From the NCBI GenBank assembly GCA_025642065.1, contig JAODUP010000317.1, positions 124,001-188,000 on the forward strand: DNA of 64,000 nt, given 5' to 3'. Below the pieces are notes generated by a model that searched no databases, had not been told where the DNA came from, and saw nothing but the letters and a program-made list of their open reading frames with translations. Source of the stretch: Paralvinella palmiformis (lineage: Eukaryota > Annelida > Polychaeta > Terebellida > Alvinellidae). This document shows, one piece after another, positions 23,601-33,720 of this stretch. Position numbers and translations under genes: made by a program. Every line of letters begins with the position of its first letter. The first letter of the stretch is position 1.

Positions 23601-26600
23601 ATCTCTTCCAAAGGATGCAACAAGCCCTTCACAGACTGACGACAGCTGCAGAAAGTCTTGGACTTTTATTATCTGTTGCCAAGATTAAAACCATCCCTTT
23701 TCCACTGAAAGACCGCAAGTTATCCCTTGGTTTATTATCGGAGAACAACATCGGAAAATCATACAATTATATGGCAGTTGATGAACTTCCTATAAAGACT
23801 GAGATAAATAAAGAATATTATCAACTACATCATCACAAGACCACAGCCGACATTCATCATCCGACAAGTTCGGGATTGCCTTCAGAAAGATCATAGGGTC
23901 TTTCCACTCAGTCACTTTGGTTCTCAATGCAGCTACAATCAAAAAAGACTTCCACATTTCAATCATCACCATCCTCCTCATCATCTAGTCCGACCCAAAC
24001 CTCCGTGGATACTCCCGCATTCGAGGTCCACATCTCCCCCAGAAGATGACCCAATTGCGGCATTGACCTCAGTGAATTCCAGAATCCTGAAGTTTTCTAG
24101 CCCACGTGCCAGAGTTTGGTAGACAGATGATAGCCAACACGGCACTGGTAGTACTGGTTGGGCGACCGACTCTCCTCAAATAAATAGATCCATCGCAGGA
24201 AGACTCCCTGTGTTCACTCTCATAACTTTAACTGAACTGACTACCCTTCTGGAGGTACTCCGATGACAAATTAATCCCGGTTCATCATTCCCTTCCCGCA
24301 GAAGAGAAAGCAAATATATAATAAGAAGATCAGCCATCACCACACATAATGACACATTATCACCCACTCATTCAGGAGACAGATCTCTAGATGTCTTTAC
24401 TTGAAATAAAACAGCCTCAAAAACGCTTGTTCAGTATGATTAATAGGAGCAAGTCCACCAACAAGCACGGCCACTACATGCTGAACGGCCTAGCGGGTAT
24501 CAGTTCCCCTCAACTTAACATGACGAGACAAGATCAAGGGATACTTTCTTAGATTGTCTTGTGACTTCGAAATAAAACCAGCCTCAAAACAAGCTCGGCG
24601 TTGTTCAGTGATGATTGAATAGGACGGCTAGAGGACACACACACACACTTACTTACAGCACACACATAACAGCACCTTACGCCACATACACTAACACACA
24701 CACACACACTTATTATGATGGAGAGATGATGATGATGATGATGATTGCTGCTTTACGGCCACTTGTGTGCGTATGGTAGGCTAAATGGGCCGTCTTACAC
24801 AACATATGTATAGACGACTGATTCGGTTGACTTGTTCTGAACCTCGACCGGAAACGATCTTTTGGTCGGGTTAAATCCTATATTTGTCGGTGCGTAGATT
24901 GGTTTGTGGGTGTACGTGTTTAGATCGCACATTTAGCTAACCAACAAACTTACCTGTAAATATTCAGCATTAGTACGATAAGGAATGAAATCAGTAGCGA
25001 GCCCCGTCATATCTGATATCTGACGAGTAATTTTTGCATTTCTGTCATCTTCGAGCCACGCCCTGCAGAATAACATAATATAAACAAAAATATCTAGCAT
25101 TTTGCTATTAATTGCACAAAAAAAGTGAATTATGCCGTATTTCGAAATAGACGACGGGTTCTTTTTAACCAAATAAATTCTCGTTACTTACACCTTACTT
25201 ACTCGTATATTGGTTACTTGAGGATTGGTCGGACTACCGACTTGAGCAGCGGAAAGCTAAATCGGCGATAAGAGAATTAGGATTAATGCAAATATCATTT
25301 AAACAACAACAATACGTTCTATATTTATATATCGATTTCCACGAATAAATACTTCATCGGTCTATATGTGTAATATGCGATGATACGTTGGTAATTAAAA
25401 GCAGTGACCAGACATGTTGATTAAATTTGTTTTCGTGCTCAGCTTCGCTGAAGCACGCACGCAGGCACACGCACGAACGTATACACACGCACGCACGCAC
25501 ACACACGTGATATTAATTCAATTCAATCAATTTATTTCAGAATATAAAATTCCATTTACATATTAATTATGTATATAATACACATAACACATTAGAAATG
25601 AAGTATTTACGTCCATCTAGCACAAGAGCTAGAATGATAATAAAACAAACTAGAAACAATACATTGACGAGCAAATTTCAGTGTTTTAAAACAGAAACTT
25701 TTTTGCGACCCAGCAGCCCAAATGAATCAATATTATTATCGACATAAATTGCAGACATACCCCCCCCTTAAAATATCAAATCATTGTTTAAGATATGGAC
25801 GGAACACCATTTTATCGGGTTTGTTATTTCCATCTTATATCTAACATCTACTCACTCTCTCTAATGAGATATTAATCAATTCCTGAGCTGTCCTGTCACT
25901 AACAACATCATGGTATATTGATATTCTCGGGCTGAAGCTGTGTAGCTCTTCTTTATAAACGACGTAAGGCAGAACACCTCGTTTGTAGATACATATCAAA
26001 TCTTTGTTGATAAAGATGGACTGAAATAAGTGTTATTATGTATGAAATTGAGCCCAATTATTTTACATTTATGAGTGTGCGTGTGTGACTCTGAAAGAGA
26101 GAGAGAGAGAGAGAGGAATGTGTGAAAAGGCACAGGCACAGAAGGAAAAACATTACAAAAAATGTGATAATGTTATTTGACTTAACATATCATGCTAAAC
26201 TAGCGCACCATGGAGGCATTAGTCTAGTCGTAACTAAATACAACCATGTCCATGTTAAAAAAAAAATTGTTTAGGTCAAGCTTTTTTTATTCAAGTAAAT
26301 AAATATGATTCTTACCTTCTGTAGTAATTTCATTTAATAATAATATAATAATAATAATAATAATTGGCACATTATTCAGTAATGATTTGTTTTGATTACA
26401 TTTTTGATGTGATCTCCTCGACATAAAGCTCTGTAGCTATCTAACATCAAGTCAGCATTACTTCTGTTGTATTTATACGTCAAACTGTAACTTCCTTTAG
26501 TAAGCTGACGGGTTAATTTCTCTTCTAAGTTAACGCGTCTTTTTTGTAGCTCATCGTTCTTTGGTTCTGCCAGGAATAAAAAGTGTTATTATGTGTGACA

Positions 26601-26649
26601 CATTACTGTTTAATTACAAAATATACCAAGGCATTCGTTCTAAGTTTGT

Positions 26650-26689
<40 letters not shown>

Positions 26690-27604
26690 CTCTCTCACTC
26701 TGTGTGTGTCTCTGTGTGTGTGTGTGCATGTGTTTATTTATTTATTTGTTTATTTTCTTTGTGTATATGTGCTCATGTACGTTCACTCGTGAACTCCACT
26801 GTGGTACCTACTAGTGTATACTGTATGAAAAATATGCTCGCCCGATGACGTGAAGATGGAACCTAAATTCTAAAAGTATGATCACAGGTCATATGTTGAC
26901 GTTCTCGGAAATTCCAATGACCATTTTTAATATGTCTTCCCCGCGAGATAATATGCTCCCCTCTTTTGCGGAGCCAATAAATTGATCTCTACTTACATAA
27001 TATGACATATTTATGTCTAATTATAACACATTCATGTTTGATATCTGGAATGGAATACGACCTGAAGTGGCTGACATTTAACAGCTTAACAAGTATATAA
27101 CTGTCATATAGATAGATGACTGATCTGTTTTTACCTTTCTCTTCCAATAGTGTAGCCACGTAGAGTCCTTGAACTATGGCTCCAGCCTGAAACAATGTAA
27201 ATATAGACAAATAACAGCCAAACCCGTGGGATTTGAACCGAGAGATTATTTAATTTCCATTAGTACAATATTCCGGGAAACCAAAACAAACTTCAGGAGG
27301 AATGTATAAACAAATCTAATTTAATAGATATATGAGCGGCTAAATGACTTCTCAGACCTGTGACCTACATCCTACATACTTGTTTCGATTCGAACCTTGA
27401 TGTGACGGATAGAAGCATATTGCTATATCCACTGTGCTGGAGGATTAGCGAAATGGTTATAGTAATAATTTGGTTCATTGAGATTGTGACAGGATATGAC
27501 AGGGGAACATATTTATATACAAAGATCTAAAAATCGACGTGATATAGTAAATATTGCCATGATTTGAACATCACAAGATACACTTATATTCAATATACAC
27601 ACAC

Positions 27605-27638
<34 letters not shown>

Positions 27639-27832
27639 AAAGAGAGAGAGAGAGAGCTTTTTTTTCATTTATTGTAAATTTATTTATTTCGCGTCCTCTT
27701 ATTATGACGTAAATGACGTAGCTTAGTGACGTAACGTTAGACGTATTGACGTTCGCAGAACTGAAATTTACTTTAGAAAAGTGTCGTAAAGGTGAATTTG
27801 ACGTAGACCGAAATGACGTACGTAAAGCGGGA

Positions 27833-27874
<42 letters not shown>

Positions 27875-28762
27875 ACTTATATGCCGTTGTGCTTTTTCTT
27901 TTCACCCAAGGGTGGTCCGATAGCGCAGAAATGCTATAAACCTACAGGTTCTGAATTCGAAACCGATTTATGTGCCTAGTGGGTATGTCCCTAGGGAGTC
28001 ACCCAGCGCCAATATATCCAAGGCGTGACAAATGACAAAGGAAAACAAGCTAATCGTTCACTCACTCACTCACCTCACCCCTACTCACCCATCCATTCAC
28101 TCACTCCTCACCTTTTCATAAACCTCTAATAAATAGCTAAGCATCGCCTTCTCTATGACGTCATTCCGCACGCCCACGCTCAGCACGGCTTCGAACCAAT
28201 CGACGGCCATCGCCTGATCCACTTCTGCCAGACGCCGACCAATCCTGTACCAGTCCATGATTTCCAGCCGACGAAGCGCTTGCATGCCGTCTATCAAACC
28301 CGTAGCCAAGTCGCCTACTGGTATGTCATACGTCTTCTGGAGACGAACTAACGACTCTATTGCTCCATCGAAATCAACAGCCGTTGGTAAGAGCAGACCC
28401 TTTTCAAAGGCGCTTTTATTGAATGCTGCAAGAACAATTTTTATGAAGCCATCATTTAATAAAGGATAAATTTCTCACCGATTAAACATCGATCTTTCAT
28501 TCGTGTACATGTAATAGCAGTTGAGTTCATTGCTGAACAATGGCTTCAAATACATGTATTATATATATTTTTAATTTTAAATATCTTCTAAAAACGTACC
28601 TATTCAAGGTCGCTTTCACAGATAAATAATTATTATCTTTTAAATCATTACAGGTTTTTTTTACAAATATATTATTTGCTGTATTATTATATTACATATT
28701 ATTTGTACAGCGCCTTTGAATGGCTCCTGCTAGTAAGGGCGCTTTATTAAATATACATTATC

Positions 28763-28826
<64 letters not shown>

Positions 28827-29828
28827 GTAGACCTTGATAATATTCCGAATGTTTTCCTGCCAGTACTTTTAGCTGTACCCAATCTCTAATCAAATGAAAG
28901 GCATTGATGGGATGTTCTACAATTTGCTGTACGTGTAGCTTGAGCTCTTCTGAGGGAAAATCTTCAGGTATAAGCCAAGTAGACATGTAATCCAGATGTC
29001 TGTCAAAGGAGGAATATGTCGCTGATGCTAATTACTATTCAGGTGTAGAGAAAATACAGCTTAACAAAACAACATAGATCTGCTTGATGTGATCCCTTCA
29101 AATGTTGATAATCGTACGTATTTATTGTCTTTAAATCAATTTTGTCCAACTAGCGTACTACATGGTCTTTACTACAATAGTATAGAATAAAATGTAACAT
29201 AGTAAATTGTATTAAACATCACACAATTTTAATATTTAGACCAAACAAAAATAAATATAAGTAAAGCGTTATATGCTCGTATCACAAATATTTCCCTCCT
29301 TGTGTGTGCCTGTGTGTGTTTAAACCGTGTGTGTATGTGTACGTGTGTGTGTGTATGCGTGTGTGCGTGTGCGCGCGCGCGCGTGTGATACATAGCTAAA
29401 AACATCATACACTGGTAGCGGACGTGGCTCCTTTACCAACATTAAAATTTATATTAATACAGCTATATCAATGCAGCAGAACTTTAGCCATACTAACAAC
29501 AACAACAACAACAACAATAACAACAATATTGATGATAATAATGATGATAATAATAATAATAATAAACTGTACCCTGAGAAATTTAATAATAATGATGTTA
29601 TCTAAATTTAATCGCTGATTTAAATATTATCAGAGAGTTATTAATTTACCTCTTAATTTCAGGCCAATTCCTTTCATCCTTCACAAATGTTTTATGTGCA
29701 AACTGCAAGAGTTGCTTCGAGTTATTTGCCAAATTGTATAATGTCGCCGATGAATCGAAAACATGACATTTACAAGCCAGTAACGTACACAGCGTAGTAA
29801 AGAGAAACATCAACGCAGGAGACCTCAT
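19214..29828 (-). CDS. P4HA: Collagen prolyl 4-hydroxylase subunit alpha, copy B (13 exons, complete)
   Basis: Second P4HA gene, same strand as copy A and 6.7 kb upstream of it in transcription order. Exons: 29650-29828, 28833-28999, 28112-28425, 27135-27186, 26400-26566, 25856-26020, 25192-25256, 24954-25062, 20201-20254, 20001-20075, 19792-19860, 19448-19547, 19214-19299. The total is 1602 nt (533 aa). A signal peptide covers residues 1 to about 21. Family hallmarks are VEHPINAF, LVRLQKTYD, YRALCRGD, GGQYYPHFD (His419, Asp421), GGATVFP, TLHGA (His494) and GQKW (Lys504), so all cofactor ligands are intact. Every intron phase equals that of copy A and nine of 13 exons have the same length. 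Oddities: the exon 2 donor reads GTCTAC beside a long (TA)n tract; exon 11 follows an A-rich acceptor (CAAAAAG); the exon 3 donor lies in a GTGA array. AATAAA at 19157-19162 is a good poly(A) signal. An acceptor-like TTTCAG just upstream of the ATG (about 29850) suggests a separate 5' UTR exon. Same role as copy A by family; any division of labour is unknown. Confidence 0.94.
20281..20455 (-). mobile_element. tRNA-derived SINE, AAC-tailed sister subfamily
   Basis: Minus strand: box B GGGTTCAAATTCCAACCC, body TTTTCATCTTTCCGTTCGCC, CGCTTGGCCAGTTTAGC, tail (AAC)n. Same plan as family 1 but a different tail. The tail ends about 27 nt upstream of P4HA-B exon 9. Confidence 0.75.
20616..20672. repeat. 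(TC)n microsatellite
   Basis: Imperfect TC run within P4HA-B intron 8. Confidence 0.9.
21420..21500 (-). repeat. tRNA-like SINE head remnant
   Basis: Minus strand has GGTGGCCTAGCGGTTAAGCA and a later GGGTCGAACCCC-like box B. No body is recognised. Confidence 0.4.
21900..22091 (-). mobile_element. tRNA-derived SINE, family 1, with perfect 14-bp target-site duplication
   Basis: Minus strand head GTGGTCTAGCGGTAGCGTG, box B GTTCGAATCTCGG, standard body and ATC tail. TCGAACATGCTGGA occurs on both sides, at 21886-21899 and 22092-22105. It is in P4HA-B intron 8. Confidence 0.93.
22600..23900 (+). mobile_element. Degraded non-LTR retrotransposon, reverse transcriptase region
   Basis: Fragments across frames read as RT: PGTDTFSYEVL, NRRTWLFPDHRSLFGFVRGK, LDKAFERA, then TGLPQGSILGSTLFN. 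The catalytic box reads YTEGLVLIS where YxDD is expected, so the polymerase site is lost. Stops at 22798 and 23206-23208 and frameshifts show a dead copy. Located in P4HA-B intron 8; subfamily uncertain (jockey-like suspected). Confidence 0.75.
24726..24797 (-). mobile_element. SINE family 1, 5'-truncated 3' fragment
   Basis: Only the end of the body (GGCCCATTTAGCCTACCATA and GGCCGTAAAGC) and the ATC tail remain. Confidence 0.75.
26650..26730. repeat. (TC)n(TG)n microsatellite
   Basis: About 20 TC units then TG units within P4HA-B intron 4, about 85 nt upstream of exon 5 on the minus strand. Confidence 0.9.
27837..27871. repeat. (TA)n microsatellite
   Basis: Uninterrupted TA run in P4HA-B intron 3. 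Confidence 0.9.
27911..28109 (+). mobile_element. SINE family 3 with (ACTC)n tail abutting P4HA-B exon 3
   Basis: tRNA-like head GGTGGTCCGATAGCGCAG with a box-B-like GTTCTGAATTCGA, then CCCTAGGGAGTCACCC and an imperfect ACTC array. The head and CCCTAGG motif recur at 56425-56550. On the minus strand the tail reads as GTGA repeats and directly contains the exon 3 splice donor. Confidence 0.6.
28690..28765 (-). repeat. Inverted copy of the short hairpin repeat
   Basis: Plus strand reads GCGCCTTTGAATGGCTCC, the reverse complement of the unit at 6510-6580. It sits in P4HA-B intron 2, next to the (TA)n tract. Confidence 0.65.
28762..28820. repeat. (TA)n microsatellite at the P4HA-B exon 2 donor
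   Basis: About 28 TA units starting within 15 nt of the exon 2 donor on the minus strand. Confidence 0.95.
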
Positions 29829-30544
29829 TTTGGAAAGTATTGGCGCTGAAATATTGTAAAATAGCAGACTGATATACGTATTCGTAAATCGTCACGGAAC
29901 CCGCAAAGCTTCTCACGAACTTTTTCCAAATTGCCGTACCAACTGTCATCTTTAGTAAATATTGACAGAACATGTTTCGAAGCTTGTAGAAGGATTGTTC
30001 GTTATTGATTAGCTTCATACGTATAATTATTATGTTGTTGTGTTCGATAGTAATGGAAAAATATCAAAAGGAATAATTATATCCAAAGACGTAAACTGTT
30101 GCAGAAATGTGATGCAGTTAATTCGCATCCAGCATTAGGAACTAAAACGGACAATACAATACAATAAACAAATCTCCAAATTAAACTGATTTAAAAAAAT
30201 AATGTGATTATTTCAAGGACAGTCTAATTGACATATCTAACACAATATTTGCCAGGATTAGCGTCATACCTCATTTATCGTCCTTTCTCCTGAAAATAGT
30301 CTTATCATCCGAGGTGATAAAGCTTTCAACTTCAAGCATAAATACGTATCACAAACAACATAAATAACAGTAAACGGTGTTAAAGCCGCAGTATAACACC
30401 ATGTTCAACTTCAAAACGTAAACATTTCACATAACAAACAGAATGCGGGTTACTTACATCCACTACACTGTGTCATTTTTATCAGGACCAGATTTCCTAT
30501 AAACACAAAAAGTGTGGAATGACTAAAAATGACTGTATAGCTAA

Positions 30545-30805
30545 AGTTGGTGTCTGTTCCCAGGGTTTAAACTCATGCTGGCTCTGGCACTTTTTCAGTT
30601 GTCGTCCCTACTCTTTGCAACTCACTCACTTAACGTGTTAAGTCATCAAATAGCAAAGTTTCTTTCGGTCAACATTTGAAAACTCACATTTTCCGACTTG
30701 CTTATCCCTCCTAAGTTTCCACTACATCTGATTATTTGTTGATGAATTTTGCATTGTACCTGCATTGTAATTATAGATTATGAGAAGTTTGTAATTATTA
30801 TTATT
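30545..30805 (+). mobile_element. 5'-truncated LINE 3' end, same family as 950-3720
   Basis: CAGGGTTTAAACTCATGCTG, GTCGTCCCTACTCTTTG, AAGTCATCAAATAGCAAAG and TCCCTCCTAAGTTTCCAC match, inverted and in order, the tail of the LINE at 950-1160. It ends in an ATT-repeat stretch. Confidence 0.8.
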
Positions 30806-31091
30806 ATTATTATTATAAAATATTCACACAAGTCCCATTCTAATTATATTATCATCATAAATGTCACCAGATCGTTAATTCGTGTTTTTGTTAACATCAC
30901 GTGGTAATTTATTCCATAAATAGGCTAAAATATGAGTTAAAATTTGTTAGCCAGTTTTAGTCCTTTTATTGACTTACATCTAGCTAATGAGCAGTTTGTA
31001 AACAATAACACCTAACTGTTATCATAATTTATCATATTAAATAATTACAAATTGGATGAGGAGTTTATAAAACACCATAATGAGTTAACCT

Positions 31092-31280
31092 GGGCACCTC
31101 CGTGGTCTAGTTGGTAGCGCGTTGGACCACAGATCACTGCCACTTGAGTTCAAATCTCGGCGTGGGCTTATTTGAAGGTGTTTAATCTTTGACTTCGCTT
31201 CATTATCTTTGGAGGTCGCTCGGCCCATTTAGCCTACCTTGTGCACAAAAGTGGCCGTAAAACATCAATCATCATCATGA
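31092..31280 (+). mobile_element. tRNA-derived SINE, family 1
   Basis: GGCACCTCCGTGGTCTAG head, box B GAGTTCAAATCTCGG, complete body and ATC tail; one of the best-preserved copies. Confidence 0.92.
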
Positions 31281-32789
31281 TCGACCAGTTAACACTTTGG
31301 TAGATGAGGGCGCTAGGGTGAATGACTTGTTAATTTAGTTTCGTCACAGGTCACACATTGGAACATCTAGATGAGAGTCAATCCCCCCCCAACGGAATCA
31401 CCTCACACAATGTACGTTGATAACGGAAACAGTTTCACCGGTGTATACTTTTGAATCGGATCCCTCATAGACAGTTGTCTCCTTCCACTGAGTACTTTGA
31501 AGGTGTGACCCAGGATCGTATATAACGAATGGAAATGTGCCAGAAGCTCGTGCAAGTAGAACAAAACTCTAAAATAAATTCCTTTTGCAATTGCGTGTTA
31601 TCACTTGTGCAACTTCAACTTAGTGATGCACTCGCTGAAGGTGATGCATCATAGAGAAAGACAATGGTAGTATATAACAGTACACTCCAGTAGTTCAGTA
31701 CAGAAATTTCAATGAGTTGGACTAAAGTTATTTATATAATTATGAAAAAATACTTATTTGACAATAGCGGGATTTAGAAATAAAATTTAAGAGTTTATCT
31801 GTTTTAGGAGTGTTGTCTAGTGTACGGTCAAGATTTCTTACAGAAACGGATGTTTTCGCGACCCGAATGAGAACACAATGAATTCAAACTTATTTTTGTT
31901 CAACTTGTATCATCTCGGAGCATACTATGATAGTTAAAATTATCTTCAGTTAATAAGCTCACCAAATTGTTTAGTGTGCATTCTTTGGTTCTAAGACGGC
32001 TCTTTGTGGAACCACAAAATGAAGGTCCACGTCTGATGACGTTCAATTAGCGGTTGAAACTCAGTGATAGCTTTACCCAAGTTGATGTCCTTTCCTCGAT
32101 ATCAAAGAAAATGTCTTAATGTTCAAGTATTATTGGTTAGTCTATCAAACTTAATGCAGCCATGGTTCCTTCGTCAAGAGTCTGAGCAATATCACCCTCC
32201 ACTCGGCTAAGTGTTGACAGAAATTTCTGGATTATTTTATTATGAACGAAGATGACAAATCTTAAACAAGGTTCTCCTAAGCCATTATAACTGATGGTTA
32301 AGTAAAACGATTTTAACGAAATATGGCCCATATCGTGCATCCACTTATAAATATTACACATTATACAGATCGATTTGATTATATTGTCTATGCATCATTA
32401 TCACTTTCATGTTTCCATTATAGTGGAGTAAAATTTATATAGTATGAAATATTTAATGATCGTGATCACCTTTTGTTTCCTTGTGTTTACTGCCGTCTAG
32501 CACACTTCTTTATCATTACTAACAGGTGACATCAAACAAATTTCAAAAGTCCCAACTTACACCAGCATCGTGCATACGTAGTTTAACATATCATTATAAT
32601 TATTCAGAAACAGTCACACAAAATTATATCTTTATCCCATCTTGCCCATTTTCGGGGCCCACATTTCCACTTCTAGGCGGGGCTATTTGCCCAACAAGTG
32701 ACCGTTTCAGTGGTAATTGTGTGTGTGTGTGGGGGGGGGGGTCTGGTAACTATGTATATGTTCCACCTACTTACCAAGTTTCACCCGGC

Positions 32790-33065
32790 ACTTGGTGCTA
32801 AGGGTCACAGGTTCGATCCCAGCCAGAGGTGGAAACTTTTCTGGGGATTAATTTCTCGGCTCACAACATCGTGGGTGGCTGACCAAGTTAAATGGCGCTG
32901 CCGTCTCCGCTGAATTATTACAAATAAAGGGGGATGTTAAAGACCCCTGAGGACGTAAAACACTCTAGCAGTGACCACCCTCGGGGTATTTCGGCTCCAT
33001 CTTTCCGTACTGCTCCCCTGTGAGTTTATCATGTTGTATCAATTACATTAAAGGAGTGTATTATG
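32790..33065 (+). mobile_element. SINE family 2
   Basis: Box B GGTTCGATCCCAGCC, then ATTAATTTCTCGGCTCACA, GGGGGATGTTAAAGACCC and TTTCGGCTCCATCTTTCC. It aligns through its length with 42235-42510. Confidence 0.8.
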
Positions 33066-33566
33066 TCACAACAACATAAGTTTGAACAAAGTATATATAT
33101 TTTAAAATAATCTTTTCTACTTTTCATATATATAATAACCAGTAGTGAACCTGTTTCATCGGGATATTGATCTATTATGGATCAACCAGTTCTGGATAGT
33201 ACTATACTAATAATGTTGTGAACTATATTGTTTAATTAATGAACTTTGTTCTGTAGTCTTATATTATAATTACGTTGTTATTGCTTTGCTGGAACATTCT
33301 CAAAATATAATAAATGTTTATTATAGCGTTATGATACTTGATTATTACGTTATTATTATTATAATTATTATGGTAATAACATTATTATAACGTAGTATGG
33401 TTCGTTGGTAACAAATAGAGTCCGTATAGAGGTGTAAATAGCTCACACATATTTTCTTTTTCTTATATAAACACAGGATGAGCTAATATCAAAATTATGT
33501 TTAATATTTATTTTTGTTTATATCTAATTTTCACAGCTCCGTAATAATAATACAATGTGAAAGATA

Positions 33567-33720
33567 TGACGGCTTAATTGGAAGCGCGATTGGCCATATA
33601 TCTATAACACTGAGTTCAAACGCCGGCTGAGCTATGTCAGAAGGGTATTTCATCTTTCACTTCGCATCATTACTTCTGATGGTCGATGGGCACAAAAGTG
33701 GCCGCAAAACAACAACAACA
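33567..33720 (+). mobile_element. SINE, AAC-tailed sister subfamily, diverged
   Basis: Degenerate head, box B GAGTTCAAACGCCGGC, body TTTCATCTTTCACTTCGCAT and AAAGTGGCCGCAAAAC, tail (AAC)n. Confidence 0.65.

Noticed and set aside
32137..32361. 74-codon minus-strand frame as a small gene
   Set aside because: No homology recognised, no splice sites matching a neighbour, and composition like the surrounding intergenic DNA.
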